In this document: positions 51,419 through 61,543 of the stretch, one piece after another | Numbering within the stretch: position 1 is the stretch's first letter | Layout: each line of letters opens with the position of its first letter | From: Kushneria sinocarnis | Lineage (GTDB): Bacteria; Pseudomonadota; Gammaproteobacteria; Pseudomonadales; Halomonadaceae | Direction of reading: 5' to 3' | Assembly (NCBI RefSeq): GCF_003633775.1 | Contig: NZ_RBIN01000004.1 | Location: 124,001 to 188,000, forward strand | Length of the DNA stretch: 64,000 nucleotides | Made by a program: the position numbers and the translations under genes | Notes under the pieces: generated by a model | The model's database searches: none | What the model saw: only the letters and a program-made list of their open reading frames with translations | Told to the model about the DNA's origin: nothing

Positions 51419-51917
51419 CGCTGCTTCCTCCTGCGACTGGATGGAAAATGACAGGTTCGGGAACTATCCCGGGTCTGCCGGAAACCGGTTCTGCCAATGA
51501 CATGGGGACGATGATGGAAGATTACTACATCCCCGGTGCAGATATCGTCAATCTCCGGCTCATCGAACCGGCCGGTGCGCCCCCGACCCGGGAACAACTG
51601 TTGCGGCGGCGGGTTACACCTGAAACGGTAACCCGTGATCCTGTTGTCCCAGTCTGGTCGTTCCACGCGCACCTTGCCAGTCCCGACCTCATATCGTGAC
51701 GCCCGGCAGCCTTCTCCGCTAAAGTAGGGACGATATCGATCATGCGCCGACCTGCGTGGTCCGCAACGATGCACGCCCGCCCGGGAATGATCCGGACCGG
51801 TCGCCGGTAATCATCGGGGCACAGCGTTTGCCAGCCGGCACGCTATCCTCGTGGCCCGACCGCTGCGGCCCGTCGCGCACTCAGTACAGGTATGACCAAC
51901 GTCAGGAGACCAACCCA
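51419..51917. promoter_or_regulatory. Divergent control region between gap and glk, with operator-like inverted repeat
   Basis: 499 bases without a convincing gene. CGGGTTAC (51610-51617) and GTAACCCG (51628-51635) are perfect 8-base arms around a 10-base spacer. On the minus strand TTGACG (51546-51551) and TAGTAA (51522-51527) with an 18-base spacer could be the gap promoter. No equally good promoter was found for glk. Exact copies of the Pseudomonas HexR site (TTGT-N7/8-ACAA) were not seen. Confidence 0.5.
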
Positions 51918-52877
51918 ATGACACGACCCGCTCTGGTCGGCGATATCGGTGGCACCAATGCCCGTTTCGCACTGGTGACACCCGGAGAGTTCGATCTGCA
52001 CGACATCGAAACCCTGCCGTGTGCCGATTTCTCCAATCTCGACGAAGCGGTCCGCGCCTATCTCGACAAGGTTGGCAGCAAGGCCCCCCGGGAAGCCTGT
52101 CTGGCTTTTGCCTGCCCGGTGCATGAAGATGAAGTGAAAATGACCAACAATCCGTGGCATTTTCGCAAGTCGGCCATGAAGAAAACGCTCGGGCTGGACA
52201 ATTTCAAGGCCATCAATGACTTCACCGCCATGGCGCTGGGGCTGCCGCACATCAGCGAGGAAGACCTGGTCAAGATCGGCGAAGGCGGCAGCGAAGCCGG
52301 CCGCGCCCGGCTGGTCATCGGCCCCGGCACCGGCCTCGGTGTAGCCGGTCTGGCGCCCAGCCAGCGCTTCTGGATTCCGCTCTCCGCCGAAGGCGGCCAT
52401 GCCAGCTTTGCCCCCACCGACGATACCGAAATGCGCCTGCTCGAATGGTTCCAGCAGCGCTATGGCAGGGTCTCCATCGAACGCATGCTATGCGGTCAGG
52501 GCATTCTCGACACCTATCACGCCCTGTGCGAGTTCGATGGCGTCCGGGCAGGCCTGGACTCTCCCTCGGCCGTCTCCGAGGCTGCCGGCCAGGGCGATGA
52601 CTACGCCCGCAGCGCCATCATGCGCTTTTGCAAGATGCTCGGGGATGTGACCGGTGATGTCACCCTCACCCTCGGTGCGCGTGGCGGGGTCTATCTCTGC
52701 GGCGGCATCCTCCCCAAGAACCTCGACTTCCTGCAGGACAGCGATTTCCGCCGGGCCTTCACCAACAAGGGCCGCATGGAGCACTACAATGCCACCATCG
52801 CCACCTGGGTGGTGACGGCCGAATGGACCGGACTGCTGGGCGCTGCCGAAGCCCTGCACAACGAGGAGGTATCATGA
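51918..52877 (+). CDS. glk: Glucokinase
   Basis: Phosphorylates glucose with ATP. 319 residues of the bacterial Glk (COG0837) type: VGDIGGTNARFALV phosphate-1 motif, INDFTAMALGLP, the GPGTGLGVAGL block, and SAEGGHASFAP before the catalytic region. AGGAG at 51904-51908 precedes the ATG at 51918. The stop overlaps the next gene (ATGA). First gene of a three-gene operon with the mutarotase and an aldo/keto reductase; edd, which usually precedes glk in pseudomonads, is absent. Confidence 0.95.
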   Translation: MTRPALVGDIGGTNARFALVTPGEFDLHDIETLPCADFSNLDEAVRAYLDKVGSKAPREACLAFACPVHEDEVKMTNNPWHFRKSAMKKTLGLDNFKAINDFTAMALGLPHISEEDLVKIGEGGSEAGRARLVIGPGTGLGVAGLAPSQRFWIPLSAEGGHASFAPTDDTEMRLLEWFQQRYGRVSIERMLCGQGILDTYHALCEFDGVRAGLDSPSAVSEAAGQGDDYARSAIMRFCKMLGDVTGDVTLTLGARGGVYLCGGILPKNLDFLQDSDFRRAFTNKGRMEHYNATIATWVVTAEWTGLLGAAEALHNEEVS

Positions 52878-53731
52878 TTCCCGAGGCCCTGCGTCAGGCC
52901 CTTGATGACACCAGTGGTCGCCGCGATATCCAGTGGGCTCAGCGCAGCGTACTGCTGATCAACGAGTCCTGGGGGGAGCTGGCCCTGTCGCGTCATGGCG
53001 GCCATCTGCTGCACTTCGCGCCCCGTGGCCAGCAGGACTGGCTGTGGACCGGCTCCACGCCCAAGGCGCCTCCCGGCGCAATCCGCGGTGGCATCCCGCT
53101 CTGCTGGCCCTGGTTCGGCGATCGCGAGGATGGTCAGGGGCCGGCCCACGGTACGGCCCGCACTGCTGACTGGATGATCGAGGCGGTGGATGACAGCGAG
53201 GACGGTGTCGAGATTCACCTCTTCCCCGAACAGCGGCTCGACGAGCAGCTCAGCCCGCGGCTGGTAATCCACGCCAACGCCCGCCGGCTGGCGCTGGAGC
53301 TGATGACCGAACACGACGGCGAGACCCCGACCCGTCTGACCCAGGCGCTGCACAGCTATTTCGATGTCACCAGCACCGGGGCGTGCCGGGTCGAGGGGCT
53401 GTCCGGCGCCCGTTACATCGACAAGCTCGACAGCTTCAGCGAGCACGATCAGGTCGGCGAACTCGGTATCCGGGGGGGTCTGGATCGCATCTATCACTCC
53501 AGCCGGCCACTGGTCCTCGATGATGGCCAGCGACGGCTGCGCATTGCCAAGAACGGCAGTGATTCCAGCGTGGTCTGGCATCCGGGCACGCCGCCCCCCG
53601 GCGATGTGGTCGCCGGAGAACTCGACCGGTTCCTCTGCGTCGAGGCCGCCTGCACCCAGCTCGATCCGGTCTGGCTGGCGCCGGGTGCCCAGCACCGGCT
53701 CTCCATGCACGTCTCCCTGGCCGACGAGTGA
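52874..53731 (+). CDS. D-hexose-6-phosphate mutarotase (YeaD-like)
   Basis: Probably interconverts alpha and beta anomers of glucose-6-phosphate. 285 residues of the aldose-1-epimerase superfamily: IRGGIPLCWPWFG, HGTARTADW (with the catalytic His of the family), LHSYFDV and the WHPG block. GGAGG precedes the ATG, which overlaps the glk stop. Co-transcription with glucokinase and linkage to the glucose-6-phosphate dehydrogenase block fit this role, since Zwf uses the beta anomer. Confidence 0.9.
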   Translation: MIPEALRQALDDTSGRRDIQWAQRSVLLINESWGELALSRHGGHLLHFAPRGQQDWLWTGSTPKAPPGAIRGGIPLCWPWFGDREDGQGPAHGTARTADWMIEAVDDSEDGVEIHLFPEQRLDEQLSPRLVIHANARRLALELMTEHDGETPTRLTQALHSYFDVTSTGACRVEGLSGARYIDKLDSFSEHDQVGELGIRGGLDRIYHSSRPLVLDDGQRRLRIAKNGSDSSVVWHPGTPPPGDVVAGELDRFLCVEAACTQLDPVWLAPGAQHRLSMHVSLADE

Positions 53732-53738
53732 GCAGCAC

Positions 53739-54620
53739 ATGAGCGTGTTCGAGACGCCCCTGATCATGGGGATGAGAAACCTGCCGGCCAACGACCGGCT
53801 GAACTCGCCCCGTCATCTCGCCGACTGGATCGAGGCCCGGCTCGATGACGGGCTCTGCTGGTTCGATCACGCCGATATCTACGGTGCCGGCGGACACGGC
53901 GACCACGCCGGCGAGCGGCTGTTCGGCGAGGCGCTCGCCCAGCGCCCGGCGCTGGCCGGGCGGGTGCGCATCGTCACCAAGATCGGCATCGTGCCGGCCC
54001 ATGTCGATGGGTCCCCCTGGCAGGTCAAGCATTATGCAACCGACCCGGCGTATCTCGAATCCTCGATCAATGCGGCCCTGCGCCGCCTCAATGTCGATCA
54101 TATCGATCTGCTGCTGTTGCACCGCCCCGACCCGCTGAGCGATATCGACGCGGTTGGCGCCACGCTCGACAGCGCCATCGACGATGGCCGGCTCGGCAGC
54201 GCCGGGGTATCCAATCACCTGCCGGCTCAGTGGCGACGGCTGCAGGCCGCCATGCGTCACTCGCTGGCCGGTCATCAGATCGAGCTCTCCATTGCCCGCT
54301 CACAGCTGCTGTTCGATGGCCTGTGGGACGCCATGCGACTCGATGGCCTGCCCGGCATGGCCTGGTCGCCGCTGTGCGGTGGCCGGCTGTTCGAGAATCA
54401 GCTCGGTCACCTGCTCCACCAGCTGGCCGAGGACTATGGCGCCACGCCGGCCGGCGTGGCACTCGCCTGGCTCAGACGCATTCCGAACGGCCCCGTACCG
54501 GTCGTGGGCACCCTGCGACCCGAGAGACTTCGGGCCATGCGCGACGATGCCGGGCTGGAGCTGACGCGAACCGAGTGGTTTGCGCTGCTGGAAGCCGCTC
54601 GCGCCTGCCGGGTGCCGTAA
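53739..54620 (+). CDS. Aldo/keto reductase, YdhF-like
   Basis: 293 residues. AKR catalytic residues are visible as Asp and Tyr in FDHADIYG, Lys in IVTKIGI, and His in LLLHRPDP; GVSNH is the motif lying before the cofactor region, and VPVVGTLRPERL the NADPH-binding end. It belongs to the group containing E. coli YdhF. Substrate unknown. Seven bases after the mutarotase stop, last gene of the glk operon; it converges on eda across a terminator. Confidence 0.9.
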   Translation: MSVFETPLIMGMRNLPANDRLNSPRHLADWIEARLDDGLCWFDHADIYGAGGHGDHAGERLFGEALAQRPALAGRVRIVTKIGIVPAHVDGSPWQVKHYATDPAYLESSINAALRRLNVDHIDLLLLHRPDPLSDIDAVGATLDSAIDDGRLGSAGVSNHLPAQWRRLQAAMRHSLAGHQIELSIARSQLLFDGLWDAMRLDGLPGMAWSPLCGGRLFENQLGHLLHQLAEDYGATPAGVALAWLRRIPNGPVPVVGTLRPERLRAMRDDAGLELTRTEWFALLEAARACRVP

Positions 54621-54652
54621 CCCGGCTGCCCCGAATCGCCCGGGCCTGCAGC

Positions 54653-54680
54653 AAAAAAAAGCCCATCCAACAGGATGGGC
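54653..54680 (-). terminator. Rho-independent terminator of the zwf-pgl-eda operon
   Basis: On the minus strand GCCCATC and GATGGGC form a 7-base stem with a 6-base loop (54661-54680), followed immediately by eight T (54653-54660). This is the most canonical intrinsic terminator in the window. Confidence 0.92.
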
Positions 54681-54748
54681 AAGGTCAACAGCCTGGGCTG
54701 TCGAGAGAGAGGGTTACGGTCGTCCACGGGCGACGAGCGTTGGCGGCT

Positions 54749-55411
54749 TCAGCCACCGATATCCCGTACGGTTTCCTCGGCGAGCGCACGAATGGCGCCC
54801 CAGTCCTCGCGCTCGATGAGCTCGGGGGGCATTACCCAGGAACCGCCCACGCACATCACATTGCGCAGCCTGAGGTAGTTGGCGGCATTGTCCGGCGTGA
54901 TGCCCCCGGTCGGACAGAAACGGGCGTCCCGCAGCGGTCCGGCAAAGGACTTGAGTGCGTCCACCCCGCCACTGGCCTCGGCCGGGAAGAACTTGAAGCG
55001 CCGATAGCCGTACTGCCACCCGGTCAGGGCCTCGGTCATGGTGGCAATGCCGGGCAGCAGCGGTACCGGGCTGCGCGTGCCGTACTCGTAGAGCTGTTCG
55101 GTAGTCCCCGGTGTGACCACGAAATCCACCCCGGCCTCCTCGGCCTGACGGTACTGCCCGAGCGTGATGACGGTACCGGCGCCGATGCTGGCCTCCGGCA
55201 GGGCATCGCGCAGACGGTGCAGGGCCTGGAGTGCGCAGTCGGTGCGCAGGGTAATCTCGAGGGTGGTCAGCCCCCCCTCGTAGAGCGCCCGGCACAGCGG
55301 CACGGTATCCTCCAGATTATGAATGGTCAGTACCGGAATCAGGGGGACCCGTTGGCAGATGCTGTCGATTTCACTGGTCCGCGTAGCGGGCAGCTGTCTA
55401 TCCGCGGTCAT
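54749..55411 (-). CDS. eda: KDPG aldolase (2-dehydro-3-deoxy-phosphogluconate aldolase)
   Basis: Splits KDPG to pyruvate and glyceraldehyde-3-phosphate in the Entner-Doudoroff pathway. 220 residues. LEITLRT contains the catalytic Glu, GAGTV the phosphate-binding turn, FKFFPAE the Schiff-base Lys, and CPTGGI the closing loop. AAGGAGG lies five bases before the ATG at 55411; a GTG two codons upstream is unlikely. It lies 29 bases after pgl and ends at a strong terminator. Confidence 0.95.
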   Translation of the reverse strand: MTADRQLPATRTSEIDSICQRVPLIPVLTIHNLEDTVPLCRALYEGGLTTLEITLRTDCALQALHRLRDALPEASIGAGTVITLGQYRQAEEAGVDFVVTPGTTEQLYEYGTRSPVPLLPGIATMTEALTGWQYGYRRFKFFPAEASGGVDALKSFAGPLRDARFCPTGGITPDNAANYLRLRNVMCVGGSWVMPPELIEREDWGAIRALAEETVRDIGG

Positions 55412-55440
55412 TGGCACCTCCTTGCTCCCGAGGGACTCCC

Positions 55441-56107
55441 TCAGGGCGCCCAGTAGAGGGCGATCGCTTCGCCCAGAAAGGCCCGGATGGGTAGCTCCCG
55501 GGCATCGTCACCACCAAAGGCTCGCGCAAACATGGCGCGCTTGTCATCGCCGGCGATATGCAGAAAGTGCCGCCGTGCCTGTATCAGCCGGTGGCGGGAG
55601 AGCGAAATGCGCCCCTGCGACACACTCGGCGAGTGCGCCGCCAGTGCCACGGCCTCGGTGGTCAGCCCCTCTTCCAGCTGCGGACTGTCGGGGAACAGCG
55701 ACGCCGTGTGACCGTCGCCACCCATACCGAAGATGACCACGCTGGCCGGCCAGCTCAGCGCAGCAATCCGCTCGCTGATGTCGGCCACGCCCGCTTCGGG
55801 CGAATCGGCCGTGGTGGTCAGCGCATGAAAGCGGGCCGCCGCTGCCGGACCCACCAGCAGATTCTCGCGCACCAGCCGCTCGTTGCTGTCCTGGTGATCG
55901 GGCGCTACCCAGCGCTCGTCGGCCAGCGTGACATCGACCCGCGACCAGTCCAGTTCGCGGCTGGCCAGGGCGGCGAAAAACGGCACCGGCGTCGAGCCGC
56001 CGGATACCACCAAAAGTGCCCGCGACTGCTGCGCCAGGTCCTCGCGCAGCGCTTCGGCCACGGCCTCGGCCAGCGCCTGCGCCAGCCGGGAACGTTCATC
56101 CTGCATG

Positions 56108-56121
<14 letters not shown>
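55441..56121 (-). CDS. pgl: 6-phosphogluconolactonase
   Basis: Hydrolyses 6-phosphogluconolactone. 226 residues of the DevB/NagB-like type: [23 protein letters not shown] and [13 protein letters not shown] are diagnostic. The ATG at 56121 has GGAAGG before it and overlaps zwf by 14 bases; a second ATG at 56106 just after the zwf stop is possible. Middle gene of zwf-pgl-eda. Confidence 0.94.
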
Positions 56122-57583
<1,462 letters not shown>

Positions 57584-57939
57584 GCCTCGCTCCTTCCCGA
57601 CCTGTGAATTTAACGACAGCGTTAGCCATGAAGCTTACATCCTCGCAACTCGTTTCCGTAAGTTTACCAACTCCAGGGGCGACTCGTCTTCGGTCGCGGC
57701 AAGTTGGCGCTCGAGTTTCAACGTGGCAGGATTGCGTGTCACGCTCGACACTCTGCCGCCACCGGAGCGTCATCCCGGGCGCCCGCTACCGGGCAAGCGT
57801 TTCCGGGCGCCCCACCGTGCCGGTCTGCGAATCGCCGATGGGCGCAGGTCGGGGTCGCAACCACGGTTCTGCACCCGGTTCCGCAACCACAGTTCCGCAA
57901 CCACAGTCTTACTCATGATCACTGGATGGAAAAGCACTC
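57584..57939. promoter_or_regulatory. Divergent control region between zwf and hexR
   Basis: 356 bases with no gene. Near zwf the sequence is A/T-richer and contains GTAAGTTTAC (57658-57667). The centre holds two copies of CGGGCGCCC. Near hexR there is a 14-base tandem duplication (57878-57905). I see no clear -35/-10 pair on either strand. Confidence 0.5.
57878..57905 (+). repeat. 14-bp tandem direct repeat upstream of hexR
   Basis: GTTCCGCAACCACA occurs twice back to back (57878-57891 and 57892-57905). Degraded relatives, GTCGCAACCACG (57854-57865) and GTTCTGCACCCG just after it, suggest up to four copies ending 34 bases before the hexR start. Confidence 0.8.
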
Positions 57940-58806
57940 ATGGCAGCCTATGATCTGCTGTCCCGAATTCGTGAACGCCTGGAAACGCTGAACCGTTCCG
58001 AGCGCAAGGTCGCCCAGGTCATTCTCGATGATCCCGCCGCAGCCACCGGCATGAGCATCGCCACCCTGGCGCAGGCAGCGTCGGTCAGCGAACCGACCGT
58101 CAACCGCTTCTGTCGCAACTTCGAAACCCGTGGCTATCCGGACTTCAAGATCAAGCTGGCGCAGAGCCTGGCCGGTGGTACTCCCTATGTCAGCCGCAGC
58201 GTCGAACACGGCGATGATGCCCGCTCGTATGCCGACAAGATCTTCGGCGCCACCATTGCGGCCCTCGACGAAGCCCGTCGCACGGTGGATGCCAGGCGCA
58301 TCGAGCGCATGGTCGACCATCTCAGCCAGGCCCGTCAGATCAGCTTCTTCGGTCTTGGCGGCTCGGGTGCGGTCGCCTTCGATGCCCAGCACAAGTTCTT
58401 CCGCTTCAATCTGCCGGTCATGGCCTACGATGACGTGCTGATGCAGCGCATGGTCGCCGCGGCGGCGCATACCGGTGATGTGGTGGTCGCCATCTCCTAC
58501 ACCGGCCGCACCCGGGAAATGGTCGAGATTGCCCAGCTGGCACGCGAAAACGGCGCCGTGGTGCTGGGTATCACGGTAGCCGACTCGCCGCTGGCCGAAC
58601 AGTGTACCGAGAGCCTCGGTATCAGCCCGGGCGAGGATACCGAATTCTACATGCCGATGACCTCGCGCATGGTGCATCTGGCACTGATTGACGTGCTGGC
58701 CACCGGCGTCACGCTGCGCCGCGGCGATGACTTTCTCCCGCATCTCAAGAAGATCAAGGACAGCCTCTTGCCGACCAAGTTCCCCCCGCAGGACGAGGCG
58801 GAATAG
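57940..58806 (+). CDS. hexR: HexR-type transcriptional regulator (RpiR family)
   Basis: 288 residues: an N-terminal HTH_6 DNA-binding domain ([20 protein letters not shown], about residues 40-59) and a C-terminal SIS sugar-phosphate domain (about 125-260) with [15 protein letters not shown] and [14 protein letters not shown]. By family, HexR represses zwf, gap and edd-type genes and is released by KDPG. Its place, divergent from zwf-pgl-eda and upstream of a sugar symporter, fits. The ribosome site (ATGGAAAAG region) is moderate. Confidence 0.94.
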   Translation: MAAYDLLSRIRERLETLNRSERKVAQVILDDPAAATGMSIATLAQAASVSEPTVNRFCRNFETRGYPDFKIKLAQSLAGGTPYVSRSVEHGDDARSYADKIFGATIAALDEARRTVDARRIERMVDHLSQARQISFFGLGGSGAVAFDAQHKFFRFNLPVMAYDDVLMQRMVAAAAHTGDVVVAISYTGRTREMVEIAQLARENGAVVLGITVADSPLAEQCTESLGISPGEDTEFYMPMTSRMVHLALIDVLATGVTLRRGDDFLPHLKKIKDSLLPTKFPPQDEAE

Positions 58807-59099
58807 CCCCCGGCGGCAGCACTGATCCGCAGCAGCACATCCGGTTCTGCTGCGAAGGTCTATACTCGGACCACGGTCGGCGGTGCGTGCTCTCCACGCG
58901 CCGGGCTGCTGTCGCATGCAGTGGCAGCACGTCTTCTACTTTGGTCGCAAAGTTCCGAGAAAGGTTTCATGCGGCGCAGAGCGCTGACCATAATGAGCGT
59001 TTTCCGATACACCGGCCCCCTCTCGCTGTGGTAGCGACGCGTGCACGTCATTGCAGCAGACACGAAGGTACGCCGAACAATGCAACAAGGAGATGGTTC
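58807..59099 (+). promoter_or_regulatory. Intergenic region upstream of the sugar symporter
   Basis: 293 bases. TATACT at 58861-58866 is a good -10 without a good -35. ACTTTG (58938-58943) and CAAAGT (58948-58953) are a perfect 6-base inverted repeat around GTCG. TTTCAT and CATAAT (58965-58970, 58989-58994, 18-base spacer) form a weak second promoter candidate. No gene seen. Confidence 0.4.
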
Positions 59100-60539
59100 A
59101 TGTCCGATCAATCCTCAGGCAGCGATACCGCAGCTGCCCGGGATCAGAAACCCGACGCTGTACTGCACGCCGATATCGTCCCCATGGTCTGGTTCAGCTG
59201 CGCGCTGGCGGCGCTGGCCGGACTGCTGTTCGGCATGGACATCGGGGTCATTTCCGGTGCCCTGCCCTTCATCAAGCAGGACTTTCACGTCTCGACCGCC
59301 ATGGAGGGCTGGATCGTCAGCTCGATGATGGTCGGCGCCGCGCTGGGAGCCCTGATGGCCGGAGGCATCTCCCAGCGCTTCGGCCGCAGAAAGGCGCTGC
59401 TCTACAGCTCGCTGCTGTTCTTTGTCGGGGCCCTGGTCGCCGTCATCGCGCCCAACACCACCGTGCTGGTCATCGCGCGCATCCTGCTGGGTCTGGCCGT
59501 GGGCGTGGCCTCCTTCACGGCGCCGCTCTATCTCTCCGAAGTGGCCCCGGAGCGCATTCGCGGCACCACCATCTCCTTCTATCAGCTGATGGTCACCATC
59601 GGCATCCTGGCCGCCTTCGTCTCCAATCTGGCCTTCAGTTATGTCGAAAGCTGGCGCTGGATGTTCGGCGTGCTGATGATCCCCGCCTTCATGCTCTTCC
59701 TGGGGGTGCTGATGGTACCCACCAGCCCGCGCTGGCTGGCCGCCCGGGACCGTTTCGACGAGGCCCGGGAAGTCCTGCAACGTTTGCGCAGCTCGCAGGC
59801 CGAGGTCGACTATGAAATGAAGGAGATCCAGGAGAGCGTCGAATCCGAGAGTCAGAGCCGCGGCTGGGACATGTTCAAGGAGAACCCCAACTTCCGCCGC
59901 TCGGTCATGCTGGGCATCTGCCTGCAGCTGGTGCAGCAGTTCACCGGCATGAACGCGATCATGTACTTCGCCCCGCAGATCTTCCAGCTGTCGGGCTTCG
60001 AGGGCACCGCCGCCCAGCTCTGGAGTACGGTGGTTACCGGTCTGATCAACGTGCTGGCCACCTTCATCGCCATCGGATTCATCGACCGGCTCGGGCGCAA
60101 GCCGATCCTCTATGCCGGCTTTACCATCATGGCCACCAGCATGGCGGTGCTGGCCCTGATCCTGGGCATCGGCCCCTCCACGACCTTCCTGCAGTATACC
60201 GCCATGGGCGCGCTGCTGATCTTCGTGGCCGGCTTCGCCATGTCCGCCGGGCCGCTGATCTGGACGCTCTGCGCCGAGATCCAGCCGCTGCACGGCCGTG
60301 ATTTCGGCATCAGTGCCTCGACGGTCTCGAACTGGGTGGGCAACTTTGCCGTCGGTCAGTTCTTCCCGGTGATGATCGCCGGAATCGGCGGTACCGCCAC
60401 CTTCGGTATCCTGGCGGGTCTCAATGCCGTATTCATCGTGCTGACCTTCATGCTGATCCCGGAAACCAAGGGCATCTCGCTGGAGAGCATCGAAAAGAAA
60501 CTGATGAGCGGCAAGGCGCTGCGCAACATCGGCAGCTGA
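59100..60539 (+). CDS. MFS sugar/H+ symporter (sugar porter family)
   Basis: 479 residues, 12 predicted helices, GalP/XylE/AraE-like. Family motifs: the RFGRRK loop after helix 2, PESPRWL-type PTSPRWL before the central loop, QQFTGMNAIMYFAP in helix 7, DRLGRKP after helix 8, and the terminal PETKG. AAGGAG precedes the ATG at 59100. The neighbourhood (hexR, zwf, glk) makes glucose or a related hexose the likely substrate. It ends at a strong hairpin. Confidence 0.92.
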   Translation: MSDQSSGSDTAAARDQKPDAVLHADIVPMVWFSCALAALAGLLFGMDIGVISGALPFIKQDFHVSTAMEGWIVSSMMVGAALGALMAGGISQRFGRRKALLYSSLLFFVGALVAVIAPNTTVLVIARILLGLAVGVASFTAPLYLSEVAPERIRGTTISFYQLMVTIGILAAFVSNLAFSYVESWRWMFGVLMIPAFMLFLGVLMVPTSPRWLAARDRFDEAREVLQRLRSSQAEVDYEMKEIQESVESESQSRGWDMFKENPNFRRSVMLGICLQLVQQFTGMNAIMYFAPQIFQLSGFEGTAAQLWSTVVTGLINVLATFIAIGFIDRLGRKPILYAGFTIMATSMAVLALILGIGPSTTFLQYTAMGALLIFVAGFAMSAGPLIWTLCAEIQPLHGRDFGISASTVSNWVGNFAVGQFFPVMIAGIGGTATFGILAGLNAVFIVLTFMLIPETKGISLESIEKKLMSGKALRNIGS

Positions 60540-60557
60540 TCGGCCGTCTGCGCTTCG

Positions 60558-60590
60558 GGGGCCCTGCATCGTCTGACGATGCAGGGCCCC
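60558..60590 (+). terminator. Strong hairpin terminator of the sugar symporter gene
   Basis: GGGGCCCTGCATCGT and its exact reverse complement form a 15-base stem with a 3-base loop, 18 bases after the stop, followed by TGTCGTTCC. Very stable, with a weak T-tail. Confidence 0.8.
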
Positions 60591-60676
60591 TGTCGTTCCG
60601 GCACCCTGCTCGCAAACCTGCGCGAAAGCCCATAAACTGCCCCTCCTGACATCCATCATGCCCCCGGGAGCTTTCG

Positions 60677-61531
60677 ATGTGCCGCTGCCTGTTCGCCCTG
60701 CTGCTGACCCTGGTCAGCGTTCACGCTCTGGCCGATACCTTCCGTTTCACCGCCATTCCCGATGAGAACGAGGACAAGCTGGTGGCGCGTTTCGACAGGG
60801 TGGCCGACTACCTGTCGCAGCAGACCGGCCTGGACGTCGAATATGTACCGGTGAAGTCCTATCCGGCAGCGGTCAGCGCCTTTCGCAACGATCAGGTGCA
60901 GCTGGCCTGGTTCGGCGGCCTGACCGGGGTGCAGGCCCGGGAGCTGGTGCCCGATTCCGAAGCCCTCGCCCAGGGCCGGGAAGACGCCGGGTTTCGCAGC
61001 TATTTCATCGCCAATACCTCGACCGCCATTGCCGCCGACCAGCAGCGGCTGCCGGCTGCCCTCGAAGGACACTCCTTCACCTTCGGCGCCAGAACCTCGA
61101 CCTCGGGTCGGCTGATGCCGGAATACTACCTGCGCCAGCGCTTCGAGCAGTCACCCGGCGAGCTCTTCTCGCGGGTCGGCTTCTCCGGCGACCATACCCG
61201 GACCATTGCACTGGTCGAATCCGGCGCCTACGACATCGGCGCGGTCAACTACAAGGTCTGGCAGGATGAAGTCCAGCAGCACGGCGTGGACACCGACAAG
61301 GTGCACGTGATCTGGAAATCCCCCCGCTACCCCGACTATCAATGGACCATTCGCGGTGATGTCGATCAGCACTTCGGTCAGGGCACCAAAGCCGCCGTTC
61401 GCCAGGCCCTGCTCGACATGAGCGATCCCGAACTGCTTGCAAGCTTTCCGCGCGCGGGCTTCATTCCGGTCTCCAATGACGACTATGCTCCCATCAGACG
61501 CGTCGGTCATCAGCTGGAACTGCTGCGCTGA
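60677..61531 (+). CDS. Phosphonate/selenate-type ABC transporter substrate-binding protein
   Basis: 284 residues. Signal peptide MCRCLFALLLTLVSVHALA, cleaved near residue 19. The mature protein is of the PhnD/PtxB superfamily; FTAIPDENEDKL, VPVKSYPAAVSAFRN, QLAWFGGLTGVQAR and RTSTSGRLMPEYYL match the subgroup annotated elsewhere as putative selenate binding proteins. Ligand unproven: phosphonate, phosphite or selenate are the alternatives. The start, ATG at 60677, is just after GGGAG. First gene of a three-gene importer operon. Confidence 0.9.
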   Translation: MCRCLFALLLTLVSVHALADTFRFTAIPDENEDKLVARFDRVADYLSQQTGLDVEYVPVKSYPAAVSAFRNDQVQLAWFGGLTGVQARELVPDSEALAQGREDAGFRSYFIANTSTAIAADQQRLPAALEGHSFTFGARTSTSGRLMPEYYLRQRFEQSPGELFSRVGFSGDHTRTIALVESGAYDIGAVNYKVWQDEVQQHGVDTDKVHVIWKSPRYPDYQWTIRGDVDQHFGQGTKAAVRQALLDMSDPELLASFPRAGFIPVSNDDYAPIRRVGHQLELLR

Positions 61532-61543
61532 ACGGAGGACAGG

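Noticed and set aside
51448-51699. An 83-codon frame in the gap/glk intergenic region
   Set aside because: No ribosome site, no recognisable domain, and it covers the likely gap promoter and the inverted repeat at 51610-51635, which argues for regulatory DNA.
57878-57905. CRISPR-like array
   Set aside because: The repeats are 14 bases long and directly adjacent with no spacers, so this is a tandem duplication. No cas gene is present in the window.
57584-57939. HexR operator in the zwf-hexR interval
   Set aside because: I looked for TTGT-N7/8-ACAA (the Pseudomonas site) and for TGTAAT-type symmetric sites; only the weak GTAAGTTTAC was found, which is too short to claim.
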